A DNA stretch of 60,000 nucleotides from Owenia fusiformis (Eukaryota; Annelida; Polychaeta; Sabellida; Oweniidae), in NCBI GenBank assembly GCA_903813345.2, contig CAIIXF020000004.1:26415985-26475984 (forward strand), given 5' to 3'. This document shows positions 44,255-55,545 of this stretch, piece by piece. The first letter of the stretch is position 1, and each line of letters opens with the position of its first letter. The notes beneath the pieces were generated by a model. It was not told the origin of the DNA and did not search any database. It worked only from the letters and a program-made list of their open reading frames with translations. A program made the position numbers and the translations under genes.

Positions 44255-44870
44255 CAACTATACCCCTCTGACATGGTCCCTTGCACTTGACAACAGAACC
44301 TCTACACGTGCACTGTCTACATCCACTGTCTAACCAGAATGACGTACCATCTTTCACAGATATAATTGTCCCATTATCTTGTCTGACATCGCACCATCGG
44401 CAACGTTCTGGCCTACAAATTCTCTTCCCAGATTTAGAACAGCGGCATGTGTTGCACGGCGACAGAGGTTCAGACCAAGGTCTTCCGTTTGGTTCATGGT
44501 AGTTACCATGGCCGTCCCTACATCGTAAGTCTTTACAACAAAGGCTATGGAGAATACTTTTATCATTGAATCCATTAATAAGTTTACATCTATATCCCGA
44601 TTGGCAAACTCTTCTTCCATCTCTTTCATATCCACACGCTTCTATACCTCCATTTTTCAAACGCTTTGCTTTGCATTGTTTCGCAAGCCCAGCGACGTTC
44701 TTTTCCTGACAGCATATGGGACGGCGCTTGCTTTCATCGCACCAATATGTATTTGGACAATCGTAACTGCTTCTGCATCTGGGTTTTCTTTGGCAGTTTC
44801 CTGATAAACTAAAGTTGACTCCCAAAATGAGAATCAAGAGAATAAACGGAAGATGTACCTTGTGATTCAT
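44255..44870 (-). CDS. Secreted trypsin-TSP1 protease, first exon (signal peptide and VWC-like region)
   Basis: Residues 1-205 plus one base. It starts with the signal peptide MNHKVHLPFILLILILGVNF. About 28 cysteines follow. An N-terminal block has WCDE...PICCQEK and GYRC...SLCCKD pairs. Then two von Willebrand C-like segments: CRDGHGNYHEPNGRPW with CNTCRCSKSGKRIC, and DSGCRQCTCRGSVVKCKGPC. Unspliced, the frame stops four codons after the donor. Splicing to 43166 preserves the frame and adds the protease and TSP1 domains. That single-gene reading is an inference from matching phases, strand and 1.1-kb spacing; a separate small secreted protein is the alternative. Confidence 0.85.
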
Positions 44871-45772
44871 CGTGTTCAGTAACTTCTGGTTAAAATTAAT
44901 ACCATGATCAAAACAATTTACATTCTGACTCTATAAATGCCTTCAATTTGCTCATTTTATCCAGCCTGATCAAACACTGATTTACATTGTAAGACCATAA
45001 AACTTTCATCATTTGCATTAATGCTTGAGATATGTTGTTGACAAGGATCGCCTCTATTATTTGCAATTGCTGTTGGGTGATATTCAGCTGCTGCCTCCGA
45101 TAACCTATAATAGACTAGATGCGAGTAGAAATGATCTTAATTTACGTCATTAAACATTCAAAATTCAGTCAAAGTGATGTCATATTTGAAATCTACATTT
45201 AAAAATACATCTAAAAATATGGTTTCGAAAATCGTTTATCAACTTCTAGTTCGGGTTGATCCCCATAGACCCCATATTACAAAATCACAAAAAGTGAAAT
45301 ATCTTTTCTTGTATTGGACATATAACATTTCTTTTACTGGACATACTTTAATTTGCATAACTATTCGATACATAAGGGCTATATGAATATTGAACCACTA
45401 AAACAGATGTAATTTAAGTTAAAGGGAACTTTCTACTATACCCGCCATGCTATATGACCCGAGCGAGCCACCTGGTGGTGAAACTGGTAACTACCTACTC
45501 GCATTTGCGTTATTGCATGATAATTTTAACAATTTCTGTATGATCTACAAGATTAGGGCAAACTTAGATACAGTAATGTAAATTCACATTCCTTGTGTTT
45601 TAACTTACCGTTACTTGCTATATACCGTATACTACATCGGGAGTTTGTGTTGGTAAATTATGAAATTCTCTGTCAAGTTCACTGTCTAGGATTTTGTTAC
45701 AGATATTTACATATAAAACTAACTGAAAACTAGATCAGATCTTTCTGAAACGATGAAAACATCAGTTTGCTC
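44871..45772. other. Protease upstream region, no feature seen
   Basis: No exon or element recognised; the promoter of the protease gene should lie at its left end. Confidence 0.4.
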
Positions 45773-47495
45773 AAAGGTGGGCGAGTTGTTTGTAGAATGA
45801 ATCGGGGGATTTTTTTCATGAATTTCGCTTATGTTTTTCATCCAAAAAACATCAATACACTTTAAAACATTTTGTTTACTTTAAGATTACACCATGTAAT
45901 CCAAAAATATATTTCTCATTTTCAAAGATAATCCATGGATTAACACCCAGGTATTTTTATTTTTCAATCTTCAGAGGGCTGGGAATCAATGATGCTCAAC
46001 GCTTTTGAATACGATAAATGCTGTTTTAAAGATCTAATAGCAAAGGTTTTGCAAAAATAAATCAATGTAGTATAAAACAAATGTATGTATTATGAAGAAA
46101 TAAATATATATTGAAAAAAATAGATATGTGTTTGTAATATTGGTATAAACTTAAGATTAAAAAGTGTCACTATCTCTTTCATTTTTCAACAAATATAGGC
46201 TCACGTGACATGTGACGCGGGGCAGTCAATTTTGATCTATCGTAGACCATATCAGTATCAAATTGCTGATATTTCAACCTCGTCTTGCGAGGCCATTTTG
46301 ATTTGAAACATCTTGAATTTGGTGTCAAAATGAAGCTGGTCACGCCCACTTTCAGAGTTATCAATGAATCATTTACTACGACTACTATATTCATTTAGGA
46401 GGCGTGTAAAGTTAACCAATCAGAAAGACAATTGTTCCATATATGGCAGTTCATTAACATATTCAGTGTTTACTACTGCTTTTCACGTCATGACAACACG
46501 AGTAGTAACCAATCAAGATGCCGTATTTTATCACGTGAGTTCAGAGTGACACGCACGCGACATGTTGTCTGGGGTGATCGCGATGTTGAACAATTTCTTC
46601 TCGGAATTTGTCCAGAGAAATCAGCGATTCTAAATTAAGGTAGGATCTGCCATTTTTTCCTGTACAAGTTATAACTTATCTTTATCGAATCCTAAAGTTT
46701 TGGAAGAAGATATGAAGCGTAGGTTTAAAAACGAAGCGATTAATTTGACGATCTGATTTTGCAATTTACAATGGCCAATTTACTGCAAGTCCAGTGCATG
46801 TATTTGACAAGAGATAGCGCCAAGTCTGGTATCTAAATGCTTGTTAAGCCACTCAAAAACAAGATCCATATCTTCTAAATTTGATAACTTTGCAGAAAAC
46901 CTGTTTTCATAATCTGTTTTCCGCGTCTAGATTCAAACTGAGTATGATAATAGGATCGCTGGAATCTTCAGTCAATGGCAACGGGTCTTCATTCCAGAAC
47001 TCACATTTTTAGTTGATTCTCCGTCATAGTTCTTGTTTAAAGTCCCCATATCTGCTCTCTAACTGCCATACTTGCACACATTTCCCCTCCTTAAATTGTC
47101 TTCATTCAAATTACACCCTCTCGCCGATTTATATAGTCATTTCCAAGAACCCGGGAATCAGAATCGCTGATGTTTGCCATATTGAACATATTATATGTAC
47201 TGTAATATCTGTACATTGACTGCTACGCGTAATGGTCACGTGACTAGCGCGATACAGGAAAAATGGGGAATTTCGAAACAACAATTTTTGGGCACTTTTA
47301 TTGCAAATTTCAGGTATTTATAAAGTGTTTGTGGTATAAAATATAATCCACAGACATAAATGAACATCCAAACTACATATTTCATTAAGTTTTGGAGCCT
47401 TTTTTGCTCTTAAATCAACATCTTTAAATAGGTTTTACGTTTGCCAATAAGTTCTCAAATTATGTAAGCTGAATGCATTCCTTAATCCCTAGAAT
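45773..47495 (+). repeat. Duplicated segment (family R), copy 1, split by an insertion
   Basis: Two blocks, 45773-46030 and 47423-47495, together match the inverted copy at about 55210-55545, where they are contiguous. The outer edges of homology are AAAGGTGGGCGAGTTGTTTG and AATCCCTAGAAT. The 1.39 kb between the blocks is an insertion. Confidence 0.9.
46030..47423. mobile_element. TTAA-flanked insertion, proven by an empty site
   Basis: TTAA (within TTTAAA) lies at both edges (46026-46029, 47424-47427). The uninterrupted copy at 55286-55291 has a single TTTAAA at the same point. Ends read AGATCTAATAGCAAAGG and, inversely, AGATGTTGATTTAAGAGC, only partly inverted. TTAA targeting points to piggyBac or Kolobok; no transposase was recognised. 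Inside, CACGTGAC motifs occur near both ends (about 46202 and 47235). Confidence 0.82.
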
Positions 47496-48364
47496 GCCTA
47501 TCATAATAACATTCTTTTGTCTTGGCCACTTAATATGTTTTGTTGCTGTCTGATCATCAAATCAAATTGTTGTTATTTAAGTAGGGTTGTCCCAGAGAAC
47601 CTGATGATGGGTGATGGATGAAAATTTTCGTTTTGTCTCATTTTATGTTAAATGATACATAGTAGAAAGATATTCAATTTCCCAAAATATTTTTTTCTGA
47701 GAATTTTTTTTGGCTAAGTTATGCCATCATTTAGAAATAGTGGTAAACTTCATAATTTTACCCAGATTTCCAGGGATTTGGGCATTTTTTCACCCTCATA
47801 TTACAAATATACCCTATTTCATATGCTCAGTTTATATTTCAATTCATGTGGCTCTGCAAATTTTATATATTTTTATTATTTGTTAAACCTTTAATATTAA
47901 GTAAACAAAAAAGATTAATAATTTGACATATATCTTGTATTTTTTTCTCCATGTTAGTATGACATACATACCCCTCCCCCATAAATTGGTGATTTTTGTC
48001 AATTTTTACAAAAAATGATATAAACACATTCATTCATAAAATCTCAAGTAGAGCTATACATCATTTAGTTTATAGCTTGTAAGAATGGGTATGTGGTTGG
48101 CTTCAAAAGAAGCAAAAAAAACAAGTGGAACTCTCGAGTGTTTTTTTGCCACAGATGAACAAAAATCAGGAAAAATAGTCAAATTTATCAGAAATTATGG
48201 TAGAATGCCATTTACTGATATGAATATATTAGGAAGATATTAGTATGCAAACTTTTATTCCTGTGTTATATTTTCAAACTTATTGATGAACTTTCCAACT
48301 TATTCATTAAAATGACACAAAAACTTGACAATATGTCGAAAGTTCCTCAGCTATTACACTCCTG

Positions 48365-48378
48365 GTTGCCATAGCAAC
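48365..48378. promoter_or_regulatory. RFX X-box palindrome
   Basis: GTTGCCATAGCAAC matches the RFX consensus (two half-sites GTTGCC and inverse GTTGCT, 2-bp spacer). A half-site, CCATAGCAAC, is nearby at about 48532. It lies in a transposable element; function is unproven. Confidence 0.45.
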
Positions 48379-49294
48379 CAGCTGACTATAAACAGCATTA
48401 CCTAATTTTTTACTTTTCTTGAACAAGAAAAAATGTTTTTCATACAAATCCCTTATACTGATCAATGTGGATATGATTTACTTGTACTGTACAATGTTAA
48501 AGCACACATAAGTCTATTACTAAATGGATAACCATAGCAACTCAACAGCATAGCAACCCTCTCATGGAATAGTTGAAAGCCCATGGTGAAACAAAACTGA
48601 ATGTGGCATACGTGAATAAAAAAATGAAAAACAGAAATGATCTCAATCTCATATGTCAATTACAACATCATTTTGTTTGGAAAGTCTTTAAATGTAGCGT
48701 TATTATTGCTCTTGAAGTATTAGATATATGGAATAATCATTTAATTTATCACATAACAACATGCAAATTGTTTAAATTACCTGTAAAAAGAGACAATTTG
48801 AATCATCAAATTGTTTCAAAAATTCCAAGGACTTCTGCTGGATTGCGCATAATGCTGCATTTTGATTGGTCAATCCACGTCATGTAAACAAACTAGAGAC
48901 CTGTCATTCCAGCATCTTTGACACCAGTTTGCATTAGTAAATAGTTGGGAGTTCCACAATTATTTGACTTCAAAGCTATTATAAGATGCAAAAGTAACAC
49001 TTGCAATGTATTTTTACAATAAAACCTTCCTTGCACCAGAGCAACTAGCTTTATTTGTGTCTTACAATTCATTGTATTTTCTTCAAAAACTACACTGAGG
49101 TACCCATGTTTAGAAGTGTCAAGTGCACTCAATGACATGATATGCCACCTATTTTATTTGATATTTCATATAACCATATCTCCATTATTTAGTTTTCAAT
49201 GTTCATGGGTTAATTTGAGGTCTACTTGGGATCCCAGGACAGTTCAAACAAACCTTACTTTTAGGCAGGTTAGCAAGTCTATTAAATTGATCAT

Positions 49295-49308
49295 GTTGCC
49301 ATGGCAAC
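49295..49308. promoter_or_regulatory. RFX X-box palindrome
   Basis: GTTGCCATGGCAAC is a perfect palindromic X-box, 930 bp from the other inside the same TIR element. Confidence 0.5.
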
Positions 49309-49774
49309 CATTACTACTAGATAAAATGATTGTAAATATTTAAATGTTGAAATGATATTTCGTTATCATACTTATTTCAAATAGTAAGCTGATCTAACCA
49401 AACATCTTCAGAGTATAGAGTAAAATCAAAGGTAATGATGTATGGAAAACCTAAAAATTAACTGCAAAATGAGCTCTCCAGGTGAAGTGCCACGCCCACT
49501 TTTGGGCAACATTTTAATGTCCCCTAACTTTTTTATTGACAATGCACTCGACTTCTTGTTTCTCAGGTGAAATATATAACCAACCAACAACAAACTGTGA
49601 AAGTTTGAAGGAAAACAAAAAAATTGATATATCACAGATTTCAAGAATCATCAGGTTCTCTGGGACAACCCCACTTAAAGATGTCAGTCAAATCTGGTGA
49701 AACAGCACAACATTTACCTAAATAGCACGAGTACATATTTTTGATTGGGCTAGCTGCCGTAGTCAGCTATTGGC

Positions 49775-49941
49775 GGTTGTTAGCCCTATCGGCAAAAAGT
49801 ATTGTTATATAACATTATGTAATTTATAATAAAATAACGTCATTATATTATATAGCCAACTACAAACCTATTAAGTTTTGTTCCTTTTACTTTTGCCTAC
49901 CTAAGAGCGCATGTACCCAGAACACTACAGCTTCATAAATT
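49775..49941 (+). repeat. 167-bp direct repeat, unit 1
   Basis: GGTTGTTAGCCCTATCGGCA through ACAGCTTCATAAATT. Unit 2 at 50225-50391 differs at about one base. The 283 bp between are not repeated. Confidence 0.95.
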
Positions 49942-50224
49942 CATTTTAATAGACGATTAAAAGTTTTGTGAAGTGAGTGTGGAGGGACCACGTGTTGTTG
50001 TCGTCTGGGTCAGACACACTGTTTATCTATTCAGCCAATCATATGGCTCCTCGATTACATACATCATTTGAAAGATACCACGAGGTACCCTATCTCGCCA
50101 TTCTATATTTTTATTTGAGGATACAGCAACACATATACTTCTTGTTGCAGGACATTAGACTTTCATTTATTAGATTATATTATATGCTTAAATTTTAAGC
50201 CACCCATTCCCCACCACCACCCGT

Positions 50225-50391
50225 GGTTGTTAGCCCTATCGGCAAAAAGTATTGTTATATAACATTATGTAATTTATAATAAAATTACGTCATTATATTA
50301 TATAGCCAACTACAAACCTATTAAGTTTTGTTCCTTTTACTTTTGCCTACCTAAGAGCGCATGTACCCAGAACACTACAGCTTCATAAATT
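50225..50391 (+). repeat. 167-bp direct repeat, unit 2
   Basis: Near-identical to 49775-49941 (AAAATTACG for AAAATAACG), period 450 bp. Confidence 0.95.
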
Positions 50392-50708
50392 ATGTAACTC
50401 ATCCATAATATTTCATGCATCAGGTATTAAGGCTTAGGGGATTAACTTTTACACATAAACTGAACTGACAGATGTGTATGTATGTATGTATGTATGCTTA
50501 CATGTACAACTTCCAGGATTGTAAGAATTCAAAACTTGTTGATAGCCATATTTTCCTGAATGTGACATCGAGATATTATGGCATTTATGAGTGGTAAAAC
50601 ATGAAAAAAAGCATTTTCATTTAAAATTAGCATATGATTTGAATTGATGCCAAGAAATGTATTAGTTAACTGTATCCGTTTTACATCCATTGCAGTTGGC
50701 TACATTAT
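50392..50708. other. No gene seen; GTAT microsatellite
   Basis: (GTAT)5 lies at about 50476-50495. Nothing else recognised. Confidence 0.5.
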
Positions 50709-50872
50709 AAGACAAGGCATTCACATGCAAAATGTCAACACCTGCCATTTGTTACAGACACCAACTGCCAAACACCAACTGCCAAATGATAAACACCAAC
50801 CACTGCACACCGTCCACAAAAAAGTCTGAGACCATAACAATATGCCACCACTTATGGTGGTGACATAAAAAT
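50709..50872 (+). repeat. Dispersed repeat family S, copy 5 (most complete)
   Basis: Shows AAGGCATTCACATGCAAAAT, CACCTGCCATTTGTTACAGA, three CACCAACTGCCAAA-type units, ACCATAACAATATGCCACCA and GGTGGTGACATAAAAATG. Confidence 0.8.
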
Positions 50873-52039
50873 GATCATGGAAAATTGTATTTTTTTAAAA
50901 AGTAGGAACTTCTGAGGTTATTAGAAAATTGGATGACAAGGAAGGATTCTGGCTTTAAGATATTAGGGTTATAAATTGCAATGAAACTAAAACAAAACAT
51001 TCTTTTTCTCAAATATCGCAGTGTATATTCAAATCACAAATACGATATCATACAATTACAATAAGGGTCTAGTGCACTTTCCATTATGATATCCCCATGA
51101 ACAAAATGAATCATTTTTAGGTGTAACATAAAGAATACAATGTCACATAATACTGTGGAAAATATTTGAGCGTTTGGACCCACATGGGCTGAGGTTGAGG
51201 TCATTTAGTTCAGCAAGGGTGTATTGACTTGCCATTGAATGGGCTCCATTGACTTAACATGTGGATATCATCAATTCAAATAGAGGCCATTGGTTTCTAT
51301 TGATTTTCACAAAAATACCTAAAATACACTATGACCTGAATCGATTGCAAATTAAATAATTTCACAGTATGACACAAATGTTATATCACATCAGATGTGC
51401 AAATATAAAGTTTGCAATCGATTCAGGTCATACTTCAAATCAAAAGATTATACATTTTTTCATCATTTTTTTCCCTACAAAATGCCTATAGAAAAATACT
51501 TCAAAAGCAACTTTTACACTAATGAAATCCCATACAACTTTGTTAATCCAAAGATTATAATGTTAAGTTTCATTAATTAATAACATATTTTTGATAAGAT
51601 GTAGGGATGTGTAGGATGCAAATGGATTTTGACAGATACAAAAAGACTTCTTGGTTTGGCATCTCTACCCCTGTACACTTTATGATTGAATATTGGCCCT
51701 AATAAGTGGCCAATTCATGAATACAATGCTGAATATGGTCAACAAGACACTAGTGTACATATAAATGTAATAATAAAAGCAGTATATTTATTTTGAAAAA
51801 TCAGATGAATTTCTTTTTTTCATGGGGAGATCATAATGGAGATCCTTTATGTCTTATAAATAAGTACTGCCTTTCCATCCATAATTGATGTTGATGAAGA
51901 TTGTTTCCAGTTTGATTTATGAACAACATTCATGGTTTTATTTATTATGTTCATTATAATGTACAATGTGATTGATAATCAATTCACACATAGCTATGTC
52001 TGAATATTAAACTCCAGCCAAATAGAGCCAGCACAATAG
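50873..52039. other. Unassigned, with one hairpin at 51330-51432
   Basis: TATGACCTGAATCGATTGCA (51330) and its reverse complement (51413-51432) enclose about 60 bp, possibly a 103-bp MITE. No exon recognised. Confidence 0.55.
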
Positions 52040-54650
52040 TTATAGTTTATAGTTTAGTTTAGTTTATTTCAAACAAATAAAAGGCCTCAGGCCCATAGTT
52101 TTACAAATATAACAATACATGTTTACATCAATTTAGTAGCTCCTGCCTTAAATTAAATGCTTTATAGCAGAAAGTAGCTAAGTTACATAAATCATTTACA
52201 CCTTTTGTAGACATTAAATTAATAAACTTTTGATGTGATGGTAAAATATAATAATACCTTTTGATGTACTCTTCCCTTAGATCAATAAATGACGGGCAGA
52301 TTAAAATAAAATGAAATTCATCCTCCAGAATATGTGTACCTTGGTATAATTCACAAAGAGGGCATATGCGATCCTCTTTTGGCATATTTTGATGCCTACC
52401 AATTTCAATTTTCAGTTTATGATTGGAACATCTCAGCCTTGTTAAAGCTCTTCTATATTTTACAATATTTACAACTGATAAATATGTTTCGACTTCTAAT
52501 ATACTTTTAAAATCACTGTATGATTCCAATCTATTTGAAGCTAATAATGATCCTGACCATGCTTGTAAATTGACATCTTTTATTCTTTGCACAAAAATTT
52601 TAAGAAATAAGTTTTCATCTCCAACACTTTGGTTGGTATAAACAATTCCAAAGCCCATAGAACTCAATAAGGTTTTAACATGTGTTGCCCAAGTTATCCT
52701 ACCACTTTGGTCTAACATTTTATAGGAAGCTTTCGGTAATCTTTCATCTGGCATTTTAAGAAGGTTTAACCAATATTTTATACAATGTTTCATATATACA
52801 ATGTTTAAAGGATGCCTACCACATTCACCAAGTGCACATACATCATTTGCCTTTTCACCTAAACATAAAACATATTTACAGAACCGAACATGCTCTCTTT
52901 CAATAATATCAGAATATTCATACCCCCAAACTCCACTGCCGTAACATAAAATAGGTACAATAGTTTTGTCAAATATTTCAAAGGCTAGTTGTATTGGTAA
53001 ATCACCACATCTCACTCTGATTTTTTTAATGTTGAAAATTGCCTTTCTAGCTTGCGATGCTAAATTTCTTTTAGCTGGTGACCAACTTAACCTTGAAGAA
53101 AATAATAAGCCCAGATATTTATAGTATGGTGTAGTTTCTACTTTAGTATTTCCAAGGTGCCACATCTCATTTTTTCTAAGAACACCCCCATTTCGACATA
53201 CCATTATTTTTGTTTTGCCTAAATTAACTTTCATACCCCAGTTTTGACAAAACTGCTCAAGAATTCTGATTTGACCTTGCAATCTACCAACAGTATCAGA
53301 GACATTGGCTATATCATCAGCATATAGCAGCATAACAACATTATTATGATTTTCATTTACATATATTCCATTACAATTTTCTTTCATCATTGATATTAAC
53401 TGATTTAAATACAAAATGAAAAGCTGTGGGCTGAGCATACAGCCCTGTCGTGTGCCAACAGAACATGCAAAATACTCTGTTAATGTGTTAGAAAATGTCT
53501 CAGAAGATTTTGGAACTCTTACACATGACCTTAACTTTTCATACATAGATCTAATCACCTTTATGGTATTACCATGCATATTACAGTTTTTAATCAATTG
53601 ATACCATAATAAATCATGAGAAATCGAATCAAACGCCTTACTAAAATCTACATACAGAATATAACAACGCCCTCCTTTCTTAGATAAATACTTTTGTACA
53701 ATAGCAGATAAATTAAAAATTTGATCAACAGTACTGTATCCAGTTCTGTACCCTGCTTGTTCTTCATAAAATAAGCCATTATCGATACAAAATTGAAGTA
53801 TCCTGTTGTTAATCACTTTTGTATAGACCTTACCTAAAATGCTTAATAATGAAATACCCCTAAAATTGTTTTCATCATCTTTATAACCACCTTTATACAA
53901 TGTACATAAAATTGCATCACACCAACTTTGTGGGTAATCACAATCAAACAGTATTTTGTTAAATAATTTAACAAGTCTTGGTGTGACCTTATTGCTACAT
54001 TTCTTTAACATTTCATTTACAAGACCATCATTTGCACAGGATTTTCCATTTGGTAACAATTTTATGCAGTTATATATTTCATCAAATGTAAATTCTTTAT
54101 TCATAATTTCAGGTTCATTTTGAATACAAGCGTTACAGTGATCATCATGATTTGCTAAGAATCTTTGTACCATATCAATTTGCTCCTGCTTGACATCTAA
54201 TTGCTTGTTGAGCAATGATTTAAAATGAGAATACCATCTAGTTGGAGAAATAGTTGAACTGGTTTGATTATTGTCCCTGAAACTCTTAATTGTACCCCAT
54301 AGCTCAGACACTTGTCCTTTAACACTGTTCAGTTTTACAAGATTAGTAGTTGTATATTCTCTTTTAGCTTTGTGCACCTCAGCTTTAAATTTTCGTTTAC
54401 AATCTAAATAGTTTTGTAAATTCACATTAGACCTATCATTCCGAAATATTCTCAAAAAGGACAATTTTGATAACCTTAAATGATTACACTCTTTATTCCA
54501 CCATTTTGGTTGTTCATGTGACATTTTTAACTTCGATGGTTTGATTTTCATGTCAATAGCTGCCCTGGTAAGTATTTCTACAAGATGGGTAATAGATTCA
54601 TTAACACTGTGTTCTAGAGTTGTATCAAGCTGATTCCAAAGTTCATTATT
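52040..54650 (-). mobile_element. LINE retrotransposon A (CR1/L2-like), 5'-truncated
   Basis: The minus-strand element has a long reverse-transcriptase frame, a short 3' UTR with ATGGGCCTGAGGCCTTTTAT and GAAATAAAC, and a tail of ACTAAACTATAAAC-type repeats at about 52069-52040. There is no poly(A). The 5' edge is where the open frame meets a TGA at 54653, with the endonuclease domain missing, as expected for incomplete reverse transcription. Confidence 0.9.
52128..54650 (-). CDS. LINE A reverse transcriptase (ORF2 fragment)
   Basis: An open frame of about 840 codons; the first ATG is at 54551 (807 residues), but the frame is open 33 codons further up with sequence in keeping with the protein, so the true start is lost. 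The RT domain spans about residues 210-480 of the ATG-started protein, with YVDFSKAFDSI (first catalytic Asp, about 302), GTRQGCMLSPQLFILYLN and LLYADDI (about 410-413). Near the C terminus ICPLCELYQGTHILEDEFHF resembles the Cys/His element of CR1/L2-group LINEs. The apurinic endonuclease domain is absent. The open frame argues for a recent insertion. This is an element gene, not a host gene. Confidence 0.92.
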   Translation of the reverse strand, partial: NNELWNQLDTTLEHSVNESITHLVEILTRAAIDMKIKPSKLKMSHEQPKWWNKECNHLRLSKLSFLRIFRNDRSNVNLQNYLDCKRKFKAEVHKAKREYTTTNLVKLNSVKGQVSELWGTIKSFRDNNQTSSTISPTRWYSHFKSLLNKQLDVKQEQIDMVQRFLANHDDHCNACIQNEPEIMNKEFTFDEIYNCIKLLPNGKSCANDGLVNEMLKKCSNKVTPRLVKLFNKILFDCDYPQSWCDAILCTLYKGGYKDDENNFRGISLLSILGKVYTKVINNRILQFCIDNGLFYEEQAGYRTGYSTVDQIFNLSAIVQKYLSKKGGRCYILYVDFSKAFDSISHDLLWYQLIKNCNMHGNTIKVIRSMYEKLRSCVRVPKSSETFSNTLTEYFACSVGTRQGCMLSPQLFILYLNQLISMMKENCNGIYVNENHNNVVMLLYADDIANVSDTVGRLQGQIRILEQFCQNWGMKVNLGKTKIMVCRNGGVLRKNEMWHLGNTKVETTPYYKYLGLLFSSRLSWSPAKRNLASQARKAIFNIKKIRVRCGDLPIQLAFEIFDKTIVPILCYGSGVWGYEYSDIIEREHVRFCKYVLCLGEKANDVCALGECGRHPLNIVYMKHCIKYWLNLLKMPDERLPKASYKMLDQSGRITWATHVKTLLSSMGFGIVYTNQSVGDENLFLKIFVQRIKDVNLQAWSGSLLASNRLESYSDFKSILEVETYLSVVNIVKYRRALTRLRCSNHKLKIEIGRHQNMPKEDRICPLCELYQGTHILEDEFHFILICPSFIDLREEYIKRYYYILPSHQKFINLMSTKGVNDLCNLATFCYKAFNLRQELLN

Positions 54651-54653
54651 TCA

Positions 54654-55209
54654 ACCTTTGTAACCCTTGCAAAAAGATTTTCGTGCAATAAAATGTGAAA
54701 ATAGCTTAGGGTACTTGTAAGCCAATCTGATTTTAAGGTAGATATGTCTCGATATTTTTCATGATTATAAATACCGATAATTAACGAAAGGGACAATATT
54801 TTCACATTTGTAATTGTATGTGTATGCATGGTCCATGGTGTATGTAACCATAATTCTTTATATCCACTTAAAATGTCAAAAATATTGCCCAATTTATAAT
54901 TATCAGATAGTTAATTCATCACCAAAATTAGTAAAAATTATGAACATGCAGAACTACCTTAAAGAGTTTAATCTCTCACTCAGTCACAATCATGTCAACC
55001 AAAACTGTACTTGTATTACATAATATAGGATTATACAGCTTACCATACGTGTGCAATCTATATAGCATCCACACTGACATCTTTACAGAATCATATATAA
55101 TTTTTGAATATAAACTAACTCAACCCAATAAGGCGAGTACTAAAGAATTTACTTACCTGCCATCTAAAAATCTGCTTGAAACTACCATTGGATTACCATT
55201 GGATTCCTC
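54654..55209. other. No feature seen
   Basis: AT-rich; open frames at 54614-55225 have no recognisable content. Confidence 0.4.
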
Positions 55210-55545
55210 CAAGAGAATATTCTAGGGATTATGGAATGCATTCAGCTTACATGATTTGAGAAATTATTGGCATACGTAAAACCTATTTAAAACAGCATTT
55301 ATCGTATTCAAAAGCGTTGAGCATCATTGATTCCCAGCCCTCTGAAGATTGAAAAATAAAAATACCTGGGTGTTAATCCATGGATTATCTTTGAAAATGA
55401 GAAATATATTTTTGGATTACATGGTATAATCTTAAAGTAAACAAAATGTTTTAAAGTGTATTGATGTTTTTTGGATGAAAAACATAAGCGAAATTCATGA
55501 AAAAAATCCCCCGATTCATTCTACAAACAACTCGCCCACCTTTCA
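55210..55545 (-). repeat. Duplicated segment (family R), copy 2, uninterrupted
   Basis: Inverse of 45773-46030 joined to 47423-47495, with a single TTTAAA (55286-55291) where copy 1 carries the TTAA insertion. Confidence 0.9.

Larger units (their letters stand above)
47581..49674. mobile_element. 2.1-kb TTAA-flanked TIR element
   Basis: Inverted ends GTAGGGTTGTCCCAGAGAAC and (inverse) GTGGGGTTGTCCCAGAGAAC, extending through CTGATGAT, about 28 bp in all. TTAA flanks both sides (47577-47580, 49675-49678). Open frames inside (up to 104 codons) have no recognisable transposase motif, so it appears non-autonomous. It contains two perfect RFX X-box palindromes. Confidence 0.85.
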
